A stretch of 5,664 nucleotides of DNA, from positions 1 through 5,664 of the forward strand of contig CAZQCJ010000041.1 in assembly GCA_964591885.1 (NCBI GenBank), in the 5' to 3' direction. Each line of letters opens with the position of its first letter. The first letter of the stretch is position 1. Positions 1 to 5,086 of this stretch are shown piece after piece. The notes beneath the pieces are model-generated. The model searched no databases. It saw nothing but the letters and a program-made list of their open reading frames with translations, and was not told the origin of the DNA. This DNA comes from CAZQCJ01 sp964591885 (GTDB lineage: Bacteria > Patescibacteriota > Microgenomatia > PFEM01 > JAPLYW01). The translations under genes and the position numbers were made by a program.

Positions 1-104
1 AAATCAGAATATAAAAAACCCCAAGCTGCCGCAGCTACAGCTAATAAAGCTAAAAACATTAAAGCTTTTGATAAAGGTCGCCAGGTTTCTTTTTTTAAAC
101 ACAC
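1..104 (-). CDS. N-terminal fragment of a membrane-anchored or exported protein, function unknown
   Basis: Only the first 34 codons are in the window; the gene runs off the left edge. It starts with GTG at 104-102, six bases after a strong ribosome binding site (AGAGGGGGTGAG, 122-111). An in-frame TAG at 125-123 rules out any earlier start. The visible protein begins with a short basic stretch (CLKKETWRPLSK, residues 2-13), followed by a hydrophobic Ala/Leu-rich helix (about 14-32, including ALLAVAAAAWGFLY). This is the pattern of a signal anchor, or of a signal peptide whose cleavage site is not obvious. The gene is divergent from the glycosyltransferase at 240. I see no clear promoter for it in 125-239. 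The family cannot be named from this fragment. The gene is well supported because its ribosome binding site is nearly identical to that of the gene starting at 3551. Confidence 0.72.
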   Translation of the reverse strand, partial: MCLKKETWRPLSKALMFLALLAVAAAAWGFLYSD

Positions 105-110
105 GATTTC

Positions 111-122
111 CTCACCCCCTCT
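111..122 (-). promoter_or_regulatory. Shine-Dalgarno sequence of the left-edge gene
   Basis: Read on the minus strand this is AGAGGGGGTGAG, with six bases between it and the GTG at 104. It pairs with most of the usual 16S rRNA tail, with one G-U pair in place of A-U. The same AGGGGGTGAG core at the same spacing precedes the gene starting at 3551. It decides the start of a gene that would otherwise be missed. Confidence 0.75.
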
Positions 123-190
123 CTAATTGTCAAAAAGGTATGTTTTCTTTTATCTTACCATTTTTTGGAGTTTTGGCGATAGTTATCAAT

Positions 191-219
191 TTGTCAAAAA
201 ACTTTCTTCCTTTTATAAT
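191..219 (+). promoter_or_regulatory. Sigma-70-type promoter of the glycosyltransferase gene
   Basis: The -35 box TTGTCA (191-196) differs from TTGACA at one base. It is separated by 17 bases from a perfect -10 box TATAAT (214-219). Transcription should start near 226-227, giving a 5' leader of only about 13 bases before the ATG at 240. A second TATAAT at 226-231 lacks a good -35 box. If used, it would start the mRNA at about 238-240, essentially on the start codon. Confidence 0.7.
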
Positions 220-239
220 TACCATTATAATTATTAATA

Positions 240-974
240 ATGGAAACAAGTAGAAAAATTGCTCTTCTAATTCCTGCCTACAATGAAGAAAAATATATTA
301 GTCAAGTTATCAAAAACTGTGCTATTTATTCGCTTGACATTATTATTATTAACGACGGCTCAATCGATCAAACAGAAAGAGTAGTTAAAAAACTAAAGAA
401 AAGCAAAAAATATCCCCTAATTCTTCTTCAACACCCTAAGAATAAAGGCAAAGGAGCAGCTTTAGATACTGGTTTCAAATATGCGATTAAAAAAGGTTAT
501 CAAGGGGTTATTACTCTAGATGGCGACGCCCAACATGATGCCAGGGAAATTAAAAAATTCCTCCAAATGATTGAAGAAGAAAAGCCCGATCTGATTATCG
601 GCAGTCGTTTCCAAAATGTGCAAGGAATGCCTTTTCTTCGTCTAACCACTAATTATTTTACTTCCTGGCTTATTTCAAAATTAGCCAAACAAAAAATCGA
701 AGATGTTCAGTCAGGCTTTCGCTATATTAGCGCTAAAGTTATTAAAAATATTGAACTTAAAACCAAAAATTTTGAAACCGAGCCAGAATTAATCCTCAAG
801 GCTTGCTGGTTAAATTATAAAATTAAAAATTTACCCATCTCTACCATTTATTATGAAGGCTTTGTCAGTGAAGTTAATAAGTTTATTGACACGCTTAAGT
901 TTTTTAAGCTAGTTTTTAAAAGTCTTATTTGGCGCAGAAGTTTTTTACAACAGATGGATAACGATTTTCAATAA
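240..974 (+). CDS. Family 2 glycosyltransferase, dolichol-phosphate-mannose-synthase-like
   Basis: This 244-residue protein is a single GT-A fold domain that should transfer a sugar from a nucleotide-sugar donor, most likely to a polyprenyl phosphate or other membrane acceptor. Family 2 signatures occur in order: IPAYNEE (11-17), NDGS (38-41), NKGKGAA (68-74), the metal-binding DGD (94-96, in TLDGDAQHD), GSRF (121-124) and DVQSGFR (155-161). The Glu-rich segment FETEPEL (178-184) is typical of this subfamily. There is no C-terminal membrane helix, so it is presumably soluble or peripheral on the cytoplasmic face. The ATG at 240 has no Shine-Dalgarno sequence but lies just after a near-consensus promoter, so the mRNA leader is very short. 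It is the only plus-strand gene, and its last 50 bp overlap the end of the hydrolase gene. Family is certain; donor and acceptor cannot be read from the sequence. Confidence 0.92.
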   Translation: METSRKIALLIPAYNEEKYISQVIKNCAIYSLDIIIINDGSIDQTERVVKKLKKSKKYPLILLQHPKNKGKGAALDTGFKYAIKKGYQGVITLDGDAQHDAREIKKFLQMIEEEKPDLIIGSRFQNVQGMPFLRLTTNYFTSWLISKLAKQKIEDVQSGFRYISAKVIKNIELKTKNFETEPELILKACWLNYKIKNLPISTIYYEGFVSEVNKFIDTLKFFKLVFKSLIWRRSFLQQMDNDFQ

Positions 975-1770
975 AGGTCTCGATTAAATTATTAAAATAC
1001 TCCGGGACTTCATAGGGAACAATATGACCAGCGTCTTGAATAATTTCGATTTTTACCTGAGGTAGAAAATGGTTAATCTTTTTAATATGTTTAACCTTGA
1101 CTCTTCTGTCTTCTTGACCGCTAATAATTAGCATTTTCTCCTGATAATTTTTCATCCATTCTAAGGGTTCATTTTTTCGAAAAGTCCTCAAGCCAATAAA
1201 AAATTCCAAAGAAGGCAATCTATTGTCTGCTAAAGCTTCTTTTACTTTCTCTATTGATGTTTTTTTGGAAGCTAAAAAGCGTTTGGTTAAAAAAGGGTTT
1301 TTAGGTATCAAACAGCGACGATAAATTTGTATTTGTAAAAGTTTTGGCAAACTTAGTAATAACCTAAGCAAGAAACCTACTCCCCCTTCTAAACCAAGAC
1401 TGACGCTAACAAATTTTTCTGCCCCAAATTCTCTAATATATTTTTGAGCAATCAAAGAACCATAACTGTGAGCTATCAAAATAACTTTATTAGAAACACC
1501 TAAAGCTTTCATAAGTTTTAAAAAATCATCATAATGATCATCAAAAGTATAGCTTGGGGCTTCATCTGAATGACCACAACCTCGCCAATCATAAGCAACT
1601 GTTCGATATCTGTCGGAGAAAAAGTTTAACTGATATTTCCAGTTTAAAAGTGAGCCTGTTCCTCCATGAATAAAAACTACGGTTAAATCAGTCTGATATT
1701 TTCTCTGCTGTCCGGAATCAAAAACATTCAGGCTTAGATCTTTGCTGATTTTGATTTTTTTCATTGTCAT
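925..1770 (-). CDS. Alpha/beta-fold hydrolase
   Basis: A cytoplasmic serine hydrolase with no signal peptide. Numbering from a TTG at 1773 (282 residues), it has an oxyanion-hole motif HGG (36-38), the conserved DWRGCGHSD segment (62-70), the nucleophile elbow AHSYG with Ser103, an acid Asp222 (SGQED) and the catalytic His250 (DAGHIVPYE). All triad positions are present and the length is normal for the family. A helical cap lies at about 135-205. The reaction could be that of an esterase, lipase, peptidase or C-C hydrolase; substrate cannot be told. The reading frame opens TTG-ATG-ACA-ATG, so I start it at the ATG at 1770; the ATG at 1764 is equally possible. No Shine-Dalgarno sequence precedes either. 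A promoter sits in the gap at 1801-1830, so it is probably transcribed on its own. The C-terminal 16 codons overlap the glycosyltransferase on the opposite strand. Confidence 0.9.
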   Translation of the reverse strand: MTMKKIKISKDLSLNVFDSGQQRKYQTDLTVVFIHGGTGSLLNWKYQLNFFSDRYRTVAYDWRGCGHSDEAPSYTFDDHYDDFLKLMKALGVSNKVILIAHSYGSLIAQKYIREFGAEKFVSVSLGLEGGVGFLLRLLLSLPKLLQIQIYRRCLIPKNPFLTKRFLASKKTSIEKVKEALADNRLPSLEFFIGLRTFRKNEPLEWMKNYQEKMLIISGQEDRRVKVKHIKKINHFLPQVKIEIIQDAGHIVPYEVPEYFNNLIETFIENRYPSVVKNFCAK

Positions 1771-1800
1771 CAAATTTCGCTAAACTAAAAAGTTCTAATA

Positions 1801-1830
1801 AGTATAGCAGAATCTACTCCTATTCAGCAA
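1801..1830 (-). promoter_or_regulatory. Promoter of the alpha/beta hydrolase gene (extended -10)
   Basis: On the minus strand a weak -35 box TTGCTG (1830-1825) is followed after 18 bases by the -10 box TATACT (1806-1801). TG precedes it at the extended -10 position (TGCTATACT). Transcription should start at about the A at 1794, leaving a leader of roughly 24 bases. That leader contains no Shine-Dalgarno sequence. Confidence 0.5.
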
Positions 1831-1845
1831 TTAGAGGAAAACTAA

Positions 1846-2295
1846 TTAAGGCAAAAAATCATCAGCAGTCTTTTTTAACTTTTTCCTAAAAAGCAACCCT
1901 CCACTCCCAACTACACCGATTACAAAAGTTATTGGGCAAACAATAGTTGCCAAAATAAAAAATAAAGGTTCGTCTCCTAGGCCTATTCTTTCCCAAAAGT
2001 TTTCCCCAAAGAAAAATATAAAAAGGCCATAAATTAAATTATGTAAAATAATAAAAAGAAGGAATCCTATCGCTGAAGCACCGGTCAATAATAAAAACTT
2101 CTTCAATTTTCCAGCTACCTTTCCTTTAATAGTTAAAACCATTAAAAAAATCCCTAATAAAAAGAAAATCAAGAAGGGGAATAAAAAGAAATTCCCCCTT
2201 AATAAAAATCTCAGGCTAGGAAGGACAAATTGACAGACAATGAAGATAAAAAATCCTATTAAGAGCCAAAAAACAATTACTAGGGATTTTCCCAC
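1846..2295 (-). CDS. Four-helix integral membrane protein, function unknown
   Basis: A 149-residue, very hydrophobic protein. Likely membrane segments are residues 5-27, 37-56, 67-97 and 110-136. The third is long and may be broken by HNLIYG (85-90). A charged loop (GENFWERIGLGDEP, 97-110) separates the last two segments, and the C-terminus is basic (FRKKLKK, 136-142), which suggests it is cytoplasmic. It starts with GTG at 2295; an in-frame TGA at 2304-2302 excludes an earlier start, and no good in-frame start follows closely. An extended -10 promoter ends nine bases upstream, so the message is expected to begin on or within a few bases of the GTG. I recognise no catalytic or transport motif. 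The conserved-looking loop between helices 3 and 4 would be the best probe for relatives. Confidence 0.75.
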   Translation of the reverse strand: MGKSLVIVFWLLIGFFIFIVCQFVLPSLRFLLRGNFFLFPFLIFFLLGIFLMVLTIKGKVAGKLKKFLLLTGASAIGFLLFIILHNLIYGLFIFFFGENFWERIGLGDEPLFFILATIVCPITFVIGVVGSGGLLFRKKLKKTADDFLP

Positions 2296-2303
2296 AGTAA
2301 TTC

Positions 2304-2312
2304 ATTATAACA
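2304..2312 (-). promoter_or_regulatory. Extended -10 promoter directly before the GTG start
   Basis: On the minus strand this reads TGTTATAAT, a perfect TGn-TATAAT extended -10 element. No good -35 box is visible at 16-18 bases upstream, as is common for extended -10 promoters. The expected start point is about 2297 (2298 to 2295), so the transcript would carry zero to three bases before the GTG codon at 2295. It lies in the 41-bp gap after the uracil-DNA glycosylase gene. Confidence 0.55.
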
Positions 2313-2336
2313 AAAAAATTAAAGAAAGTAGTAATC

Positions 2337-2930
2337 TTACGACTTAAATTTTTCTAAAATCTTAAAATCTTTCATCAGAATTTCTTTCATATTTGGATTA
2401 TAAGTAGCTACAGCTGGATGATAAAATGGTATTATGGCCATATTCTGGAAAAGGCTCTTGCTTTCAAAGAGTCTCCCGTGAATTTTACTGATTCCTTCTT
2501 TTTGCTCCTTCATTCTAAATTTTTCCATCAAGAATTTCATTGAATATCTTCCTAAAAGACAAATTACTTTTGGTTTAATAATCTCAATCTGCCTTTCCAG
2601 GTAAGAAGCACAAATTTTAATTTCCTCCGGTTGAGGGTCACGATTTTCCGGAGGCCGACACTTTAATAAATTTGCAATATAGACTTCTTCTCTTTTAATC
2701 CCAACTGAATCTAAAAGTTCATCCAAAATTTTCCCTGCAGCTCCGCAAAAAGGCCGGCCAGTCTTGGCTTCCTGTAACCCCGGAGCTTCACCCACAAACA
2801 TTATTTTTGCCTGATGATTTCCTTCTCCAATCACCGGATAAAACCCGCCACTGATTCTTTCTTTATATAAAGAACATTTTTTACAATTCAAAACCTCTTC
2901 TTTAATTTTTCTAAGTTCTTTTTTTATCAT
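2337..2930 (-). CDS. Uracil-DNA glycosylase, family 4 (iron-sulfur type)
   Basis: This enzyme cuts uracil bases out of DNA, where they arise by cytosine deamination or dUTP incorporation, as the first step of base excision repair. The 197-residue length is normal for the family. Four cysteines fit the [4Fe-4S] ligand pattern: C16 and C19 (CKKC), C91 and C107 (15 residues apart). Active-site motif A is GEAPG (47-51). The uracil-pocket segment GRPFCGAAG (58-66) is followed by NLLKCRPPENR (87-97). Motif B carries the catalytic-loop His171-Pro172 (YHPAV). No key residue is missing. The ATG at 2930 is preceded by AAAGGA about 11 bases upstream, a modest ribosome binding site. It stands 219 bp from the gene before it and I find no convincing promoter in that gap. 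Homologues are sometimes labelled as a phage SPO1 DNA polymerase-related protein; that label refers to the same domain. Confidence 0.95.
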   Translation of the reverse strand: MIKKELRKIKEEVLNCKKCSLYKERISGGFYPVIGEGNHQAKIMFVGEAPGLQEAKTGRPFCGAAGKILDELLDSVGIKREEVYIANLLKCRPPENRDPQPEEIKICASYLERQIEIIKPKVICLLGRYSMKFLMEKFRMKEQKEGISKIHGRLFESKSLFQNMAIIPFYHPAVATYNPNMKEILMKDFKILEKFKS

Positions 2931-3043
2931 TGGAAAAACATTCCTTTATTGCAAAAAGAATTAAAATTTCTTGATTAGGATTTTTTGAAAGTAATCTTTT
3001 GAAGGTTTCATTTTCTCAACAAATTACATTAACTCCAATCTAA

Positions 3044-3148
3044 CTCTCCACCGCAAACAATGTTCGGATTATTTTTGGGTAAAATTACCTAGCGGCTTGT
3101 TTACCTGTTTAATACCCCTTTCAGTTAAGCAGGAGAGCTTCTTTTTTT
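3044..3148 (+). ncRNA. Candidate small structured RNA with a 3' T-tract
   Basis: In the gap between the uracil-DNA glycosylase and the channel-like gene, the plus strand can fold into a three-way junction. P1 pairs CTCT (3044-3047) with AGAG (3134-3137), or six pairs if CTCTCC uses GGAGAG. P2 pairs CCGC (3051-3054) with GCGG (3092-3095) and contains a small GGTA/TACC hairpin (3078-3089). P3 pairs CCTGTTTAA (3104-3112) with TTAAGCAGG (3125-3133). T7 follows at 3142-3148. In P3 one pair is G-U on the plus strand but an A-C mismatch on the minus strand, which favours plus-strand transcription. I see no good promoter upstream and recognise no known RNA family. The stems are short, so chance remains possible. 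Confidence 0.3.
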
Positions 3149-3149
3149 A

Positions 3150-3551
3150 TTATTTTTTACCTAGATGTTTCTTGAACTGTTGAACCATCTCTTTAGCATC
3201 CCCCTCCAAAGCTCTTCCAAACGATAACCCTAATACAATTGCTACCGTAAGAGTCAGCCCATTGGCAATTGCTCCTAATATTGTGCTTCCAATTCCTAGA
3301 AAGTCAAGAATTACCAAAATCAAAAGGATCTTGCCTACTACCAAGATAACGCTAGAAAAAATTCTTACCAAATAATTGTCAATCTTAAGCGCTTTGATGT
3401 CAATTTTTCTAATTAAAACAACTCCGAGGTTAATAAGGTATTTACCGACAAACCAAATAACTATGGCAATAATTACTTTTGGAACAAAAACCACCATCTG
3501 AACCCACAGTTGCTTAAGCGCTTCCAAAACAAGATTAAAAGACTCTATCAT
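3150..3551 (-). CDS. Short MscS-like membrane protein with a conserved transmembrane-helix repeat
   Basis: A 133-residue membrane protein with helices at about 18-46, 63-85 and 88-112. The last helix and what follows (GLTLTVAIVLGLSFGRALEGDAKEM, split here as 98-112 and 113-122) resemble the Gly/Ala-rich pore helix of small-conductance mechanosensitive channels and the TM-helix repeat seen in related proteins. The soluble beta and alpha/beta domains that follow the pore helix in full MscS proteins (about 280 residues) are absent. The protein stops about 20 residues after the helix with a basic tail (QQFKKHLGKK). A role in osmotic protection or membrane organisation is possible but is inference. 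The ATG at 3551 lies six bases after a strong ribosome binding site (3570-3558). A promoter candidate at 3589-3616 suggests transcription separate from the upstream sigma-factor block, though read-through is not excluded. Confidence 0.82.
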   Translation of the reverse strand: MIESFNLVLEALKQLWVQMVVFVPKVIIAIVIWFVGKYLINLGVVLIRKIDIKALKIDNYLVRIFSSVILVVGKILLILVILDFLGIGSTILGAIANGLTLTVAIVLGLSFGRALEGDAKEMVQQFKKHLGKK

Positions 3552-3557
3552 TTTTTT

Positions 3558-3570
3558 CTCACCCCCTTTC
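3558..3570 (-). promoter_or_regulatory. Shine-Dalgarno sequence of the MscS-like gene
   Basis: On the minus strand this reads GAAAGGGGGTGAG, six bases (all A) before the ATG at 3551. The AGGGGGTGAG core is identical to the one before the left-edge gene starting at 104, with the same spacing. Confidence 0.8.
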
Positions 3571-3588
3571 TATTCCGTCTAAAAAAAG

Positions 3589-3616
3589 TTTATCATTTTG
3601 ATTAAAGTTTTTTCAA
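3589..3616 (-). promoter_or_regulatory. Candidate promoter of the MscS-like gene
   Basis: The minus strand shows TTGAAA (3616-3611), a 16-base spacer and GATAAA (3594-3589). Transcription would start near 3582, giving a leader of about 30 bases that contains the strong ribosome binding site. One arm of a perfect 11-bp inverted repeat (3598-3608) lies in the spacer, so this promoter could be controlled from that site. The boxes are only moderately close to consensus. Confidence 0.4.
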
Positions 3617-3654
3617 GTCGCTATCAACCAAACTATTAGCGCTACTTTAATCAA
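3598..3654. repeat. Perfect 11-bp inverted repeat, 35-base spacer
   Basis: TTGATTAAAGT (3598-3608) and ACTTTAATCAA (3644-3654) are exact reverse complements. The inner edge of the right arm belongs to a palindrome TAGCGCTA (3637-3644). It lies in the 213-bp gap between the coiled-coil protein gene and the MscS-like gene, and the left arm overlaps the candidate promoter. It could be a pair of operator sites or a hairpin in RNA reading through from the upstream operon. The arms are AT-rich, which raises the chance of coincidence. Confidence 0.45.
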
Positions 3655-3657
3655 TCT

Positions 3658-3680
3658 AAAAATCTTCACTTGAAGCTTTT
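3658..3680 (-). terminator. Weak terminator candidate after the coiled-coil protein gene
   Basis: On the minus strand AAAA-G-CTTC, loop AAGT, GAAG-A-TTTT forms a stem with one mismatch ending in a five-T run. It lies about 85 bases beyond the stop codon at 3765. The T run is partly used in the stem and is short, so termination would be inefficient. I see nothing better in 3552-3764. Confidence 0.22.
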
Positions 3681-3764
3681 ACCCAATCTTAGAAAGGCAA
3701 AACAAATGAAAAATAATATCTTTTTTTATTAAAACTGTTCTCTTTTTAAGTTCAAATTATCAAC

Positions 3765-4478
3765 TTAGCGATTGAGTAACCTTAGCAACCACCCAAACAA
3801 ACTTCCTATTTTTTCTTCTGCCTGTATTTGTTCCTGCAGGGCAATATTTTGTTGATTCAAAGCTTGAATGGTTTCCTCTATTTGATTTTGATCAGCCTGA
3901 TTTTGAACCTGATTGACTAGCTCTTCAAGTTGTTGGATTCTTAGTCTATTCTGCTCCATCTGCTGATTTAAATTTTTGATAGCTTTGTAATCAGGACCAA
4001 ATAGTCTTTTGATAAAACCACTCTTAGCTTCAAGCTTATCTAATTCTGTCTCAATTTGGGCTTGAGATTGCTTTTGTGCTTGAGCAATCTCTTTAACCTG
4101 ATCACCAATACCGCCTTGATATCCAGGGATAGCTAAAAGTTCTTCAACTTTTTCAGCCACTTGACTCATGTTTTCTCTTGCCGTTTGGCTTTTTGGATTG
4201 GGCTTATTAACCTGCAAACCTTCCTGCTCTTGAGTCTCAATCATCAGCTGGCTATCCTCGCTTTGGTTCTGGATTTGAACCTGATTTTGGTTTTGGACTT
4301 GATTCCCCGGTGAAGCTGTATCCACACTATGAGTAGCTGGATCCTGGATTCTTTCTTGTTGCTGAATTCCTTCTCCGCTTTGATTCTGGCCCACTTGAGA
4401 ACCTTGAGCTGATATAAAGCTAGGAGAAAATAGAATTGCAAAAATTGATAAACAAATAGTAATTTTCTTTACAACCAT
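3765..4478 (-). CDS. Secreted Gln-rich coiled-coil protein, function unknown
   Basis: A 237-residue exported protein. A signal peptide (MVVKKI, then hydrophobic residues 6-18, likely cleaved after Ala24 in FISA-Q) is followed by a low-complexity Gln/Asn/Ser-rich stretch (about 25-86, with QNQNQVQIQNQ). Next come a helical segment with REN...VAEKVEELL (101-115) and a Gly-rich turn (GYQGGIG, 119-125). A long Gln-rich coiled coil (about 126-222, interrupted near FIKRLFGPDYK, 155-165) leads to an amphipathic C-terminus, IGSLFGWLLRLLNR (224-237). The protein has one cysteine, within the signal peptide and not in a lipobox. The start is the ATG at 4478, nine bases after AAAGGAGGTGAAG; an upstream in-frame GTG at 4490 lies inside that site. 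It follows a sigma factor and a membrane protein 53 bp upstream and may be the effector or sensor of that unit; this is inference. The C-terminal helix might contact membrane or partner proteins. Confidence 0.85.
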   Translation of the reverse strand: MVVKKITICLSIFAILFSPSFISAQGSQVGQNQSGEGIQQQERIQDPATHSVDTASPGNQVQNQNQVQIQNQSEDSQLMIETQEQEGLQVNKPNPKSQTARENMSQVAEKVEELLAIPGYQGGIGDQVKEIAQAQKQSQAQIETELDKLEAKSGFIKRLFGPDYKAIKNLNQQMEQNRLRIQQLEELVNQVQNQADQNQIEETIQALNQQNIALQEQIQAEEKIGSLFGWLLRLLNR

Positions 4479-4484
4479 TATTTT

Positions 4485-4497
4485 CTTCACCTCCTTT
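4485..4497 (-). promoter_or_regulatory. Near-perfect Shine-Dalgarno sequence that sets the start at 4478
   Basis: The minus strand reads AAAGGAGGTGAAG, an almost complete match to the 16S rRNA tail, nine bases from the GGAGGTG core to the ATG at 4478. The GTG inside it (4490-4488) is in frame, which makes automatic callers extend the gene by four codons. This is the strongest ribosome binding site in the window, implying high expression. Confidence 0.85.
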
Positions 4498-4531
4498 CTT
4501 TATTCTTGCTTATACTTTAAAGATAACACAT

Positions 4532-5086
4532 TTACCGATTCTGATTGTAAGAAGGTTTAGTTCTCTCATCCTCTATTTTTCTTTGCCCTTCTCTTTTTAG
4601 AAAATTACTGTTTTTTAATTCTAGCTGCTGATAAAACTTTCTCATTGGTCCTCGTCTTGACCAAGCTTCGTTGACACCAAGACTATCAACTAGCCAAGCG
4701 GAAATAATAATCGAGGAAATAAAAACAATTATTATTAAAATAAAGTTTTTTTTGTAAGAAAAATCATAGTTCCTTAAAAGCCAAATACCAGCCGCAATAG
4801 CTAAAACAGCAAGTATTGGTATCCATAAAGGAAAACTGTTTAAAATAATTTCTAAGCGCCATTGGCCCATCAATCCATGCCGACGAATAAGAAAAAGAAT
4901 CAAATTAATAAGAAAGATTGCTCCCATTCCCAAGCCAATAAGACCTAAAAACATTAAGATTGAGCCGGCAAGAAAATACCACTTTGGCCTCATAATAATC
5001 TCACCTAAATCTACTTTAGACATCACTTCTTTTTCAAAGTCTATTTTTTTTGATTTAAATGATATTAACTTTTTATTTTTTGGCAT
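4532..5086 (-). CDS. Multi-pass membrane protein, candidate anti-sigma regulator
   Basis: A 184-residue protein with a charged N-terminal region of about 34 residues (MPKNKKLISFKSKKIDFEKEV). Hydrophobic segments lie at about 36-67 (long and glycine-rich, possibly a hairpin), 86-104 and 113-134. A basic C-terminal tail of about 50 residues follows, beginning SLGVNEAWSRRGPMRKFYQQ. It has no cysteine, so it lacks the zinc-binding HxxxCxxC motif of classical anti-sigma factors. No enzymatic motif is visible. Its start overlaps the end of the sigma-factor gene by 22 bp, with no clear Shine-Dalgarno sequence, which points to translational coupling. Such coupling of an ECF-type sigma factor to a membrane protein is the usual arrangement for sigma/anti-sigma pairs, so a role in holding the sigma factor at the membrane is a reasonable inference. 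A later start at 5023 (residue 22) is possible. The topology cannot be fixed by charge alone. Confidence 0.78.
   Translation of the reverse strand: MPKNKKLISFKSKKIDFEKEVMSKVDLGEIIMRPKWYFLAGSILMFLGLIGLGMGAIFLINLILFLIRRHGLMGQWRLEIILNSFPLWIPILAVLAIAAGIWLLRNYDFSYKKNFILIIIVFISSIIISAWLVDSLGVNEAWSRRGPMRKFYQQLELKNSNFLKREGQRKIEDERTKPSYNQNR

Noticed and set aside
68..253. A 61-codon plus-strand frame ahead of the glycosyltransferase
   Set aside because: It has no ribosome binding site, overlaps the glycosyltransferase start in another frame, spans that gene's promoter, and lies over a better supported minus-strand gene start. Its composition is that of translated AT-rich non-coding DNA.
893..909. Hairpin GCTTAA/TTAAGC followed by TAGTTTTTAAAA as a plus-strand terminator
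   Set aside because: It lies within the glycosyltransferase coding region, about 65 bases before its stop codon, is AT-rich and has only a short T run.
3127..3148. Hairpin AAGC-AGGAGA-GCTT followed by C and T7 as a simple intrinsic terminator
   Set aside because: The four-pair stem is too weak alone, and it competes with the longer P3 stem. I treat the T-tract as the end of the candidate RNA instead.
2931..3149. A tRNA or SRP RNA in the gap around the complementary segments
   Set aside because: There is no T-loop sequence, no seven-pair acceptor stem and no SRP tetraloop motif.
3706..3732. Tiny plus-strand frame ATG AAA AAT ... TAA after AAAGG
   Set aside because: It has only eight codons, and an A-rich region yields such starts by chance.
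4244..4441. A 65-codon minus-strand frame inside the coiled-coil protein gene
   Set aside because: It is an alternate-frame reading of the Gln-rich repeats, with no start signal of its own. The repetitive DNA keeps it open.
4479..4490. Start of the coiled-coil protein at the GTG at 4490
   Set aside because: That GTG is part of the AAAGGAGGTGAAG ribosome binding site, which serves the ATG at 4478 at a normal spacing.
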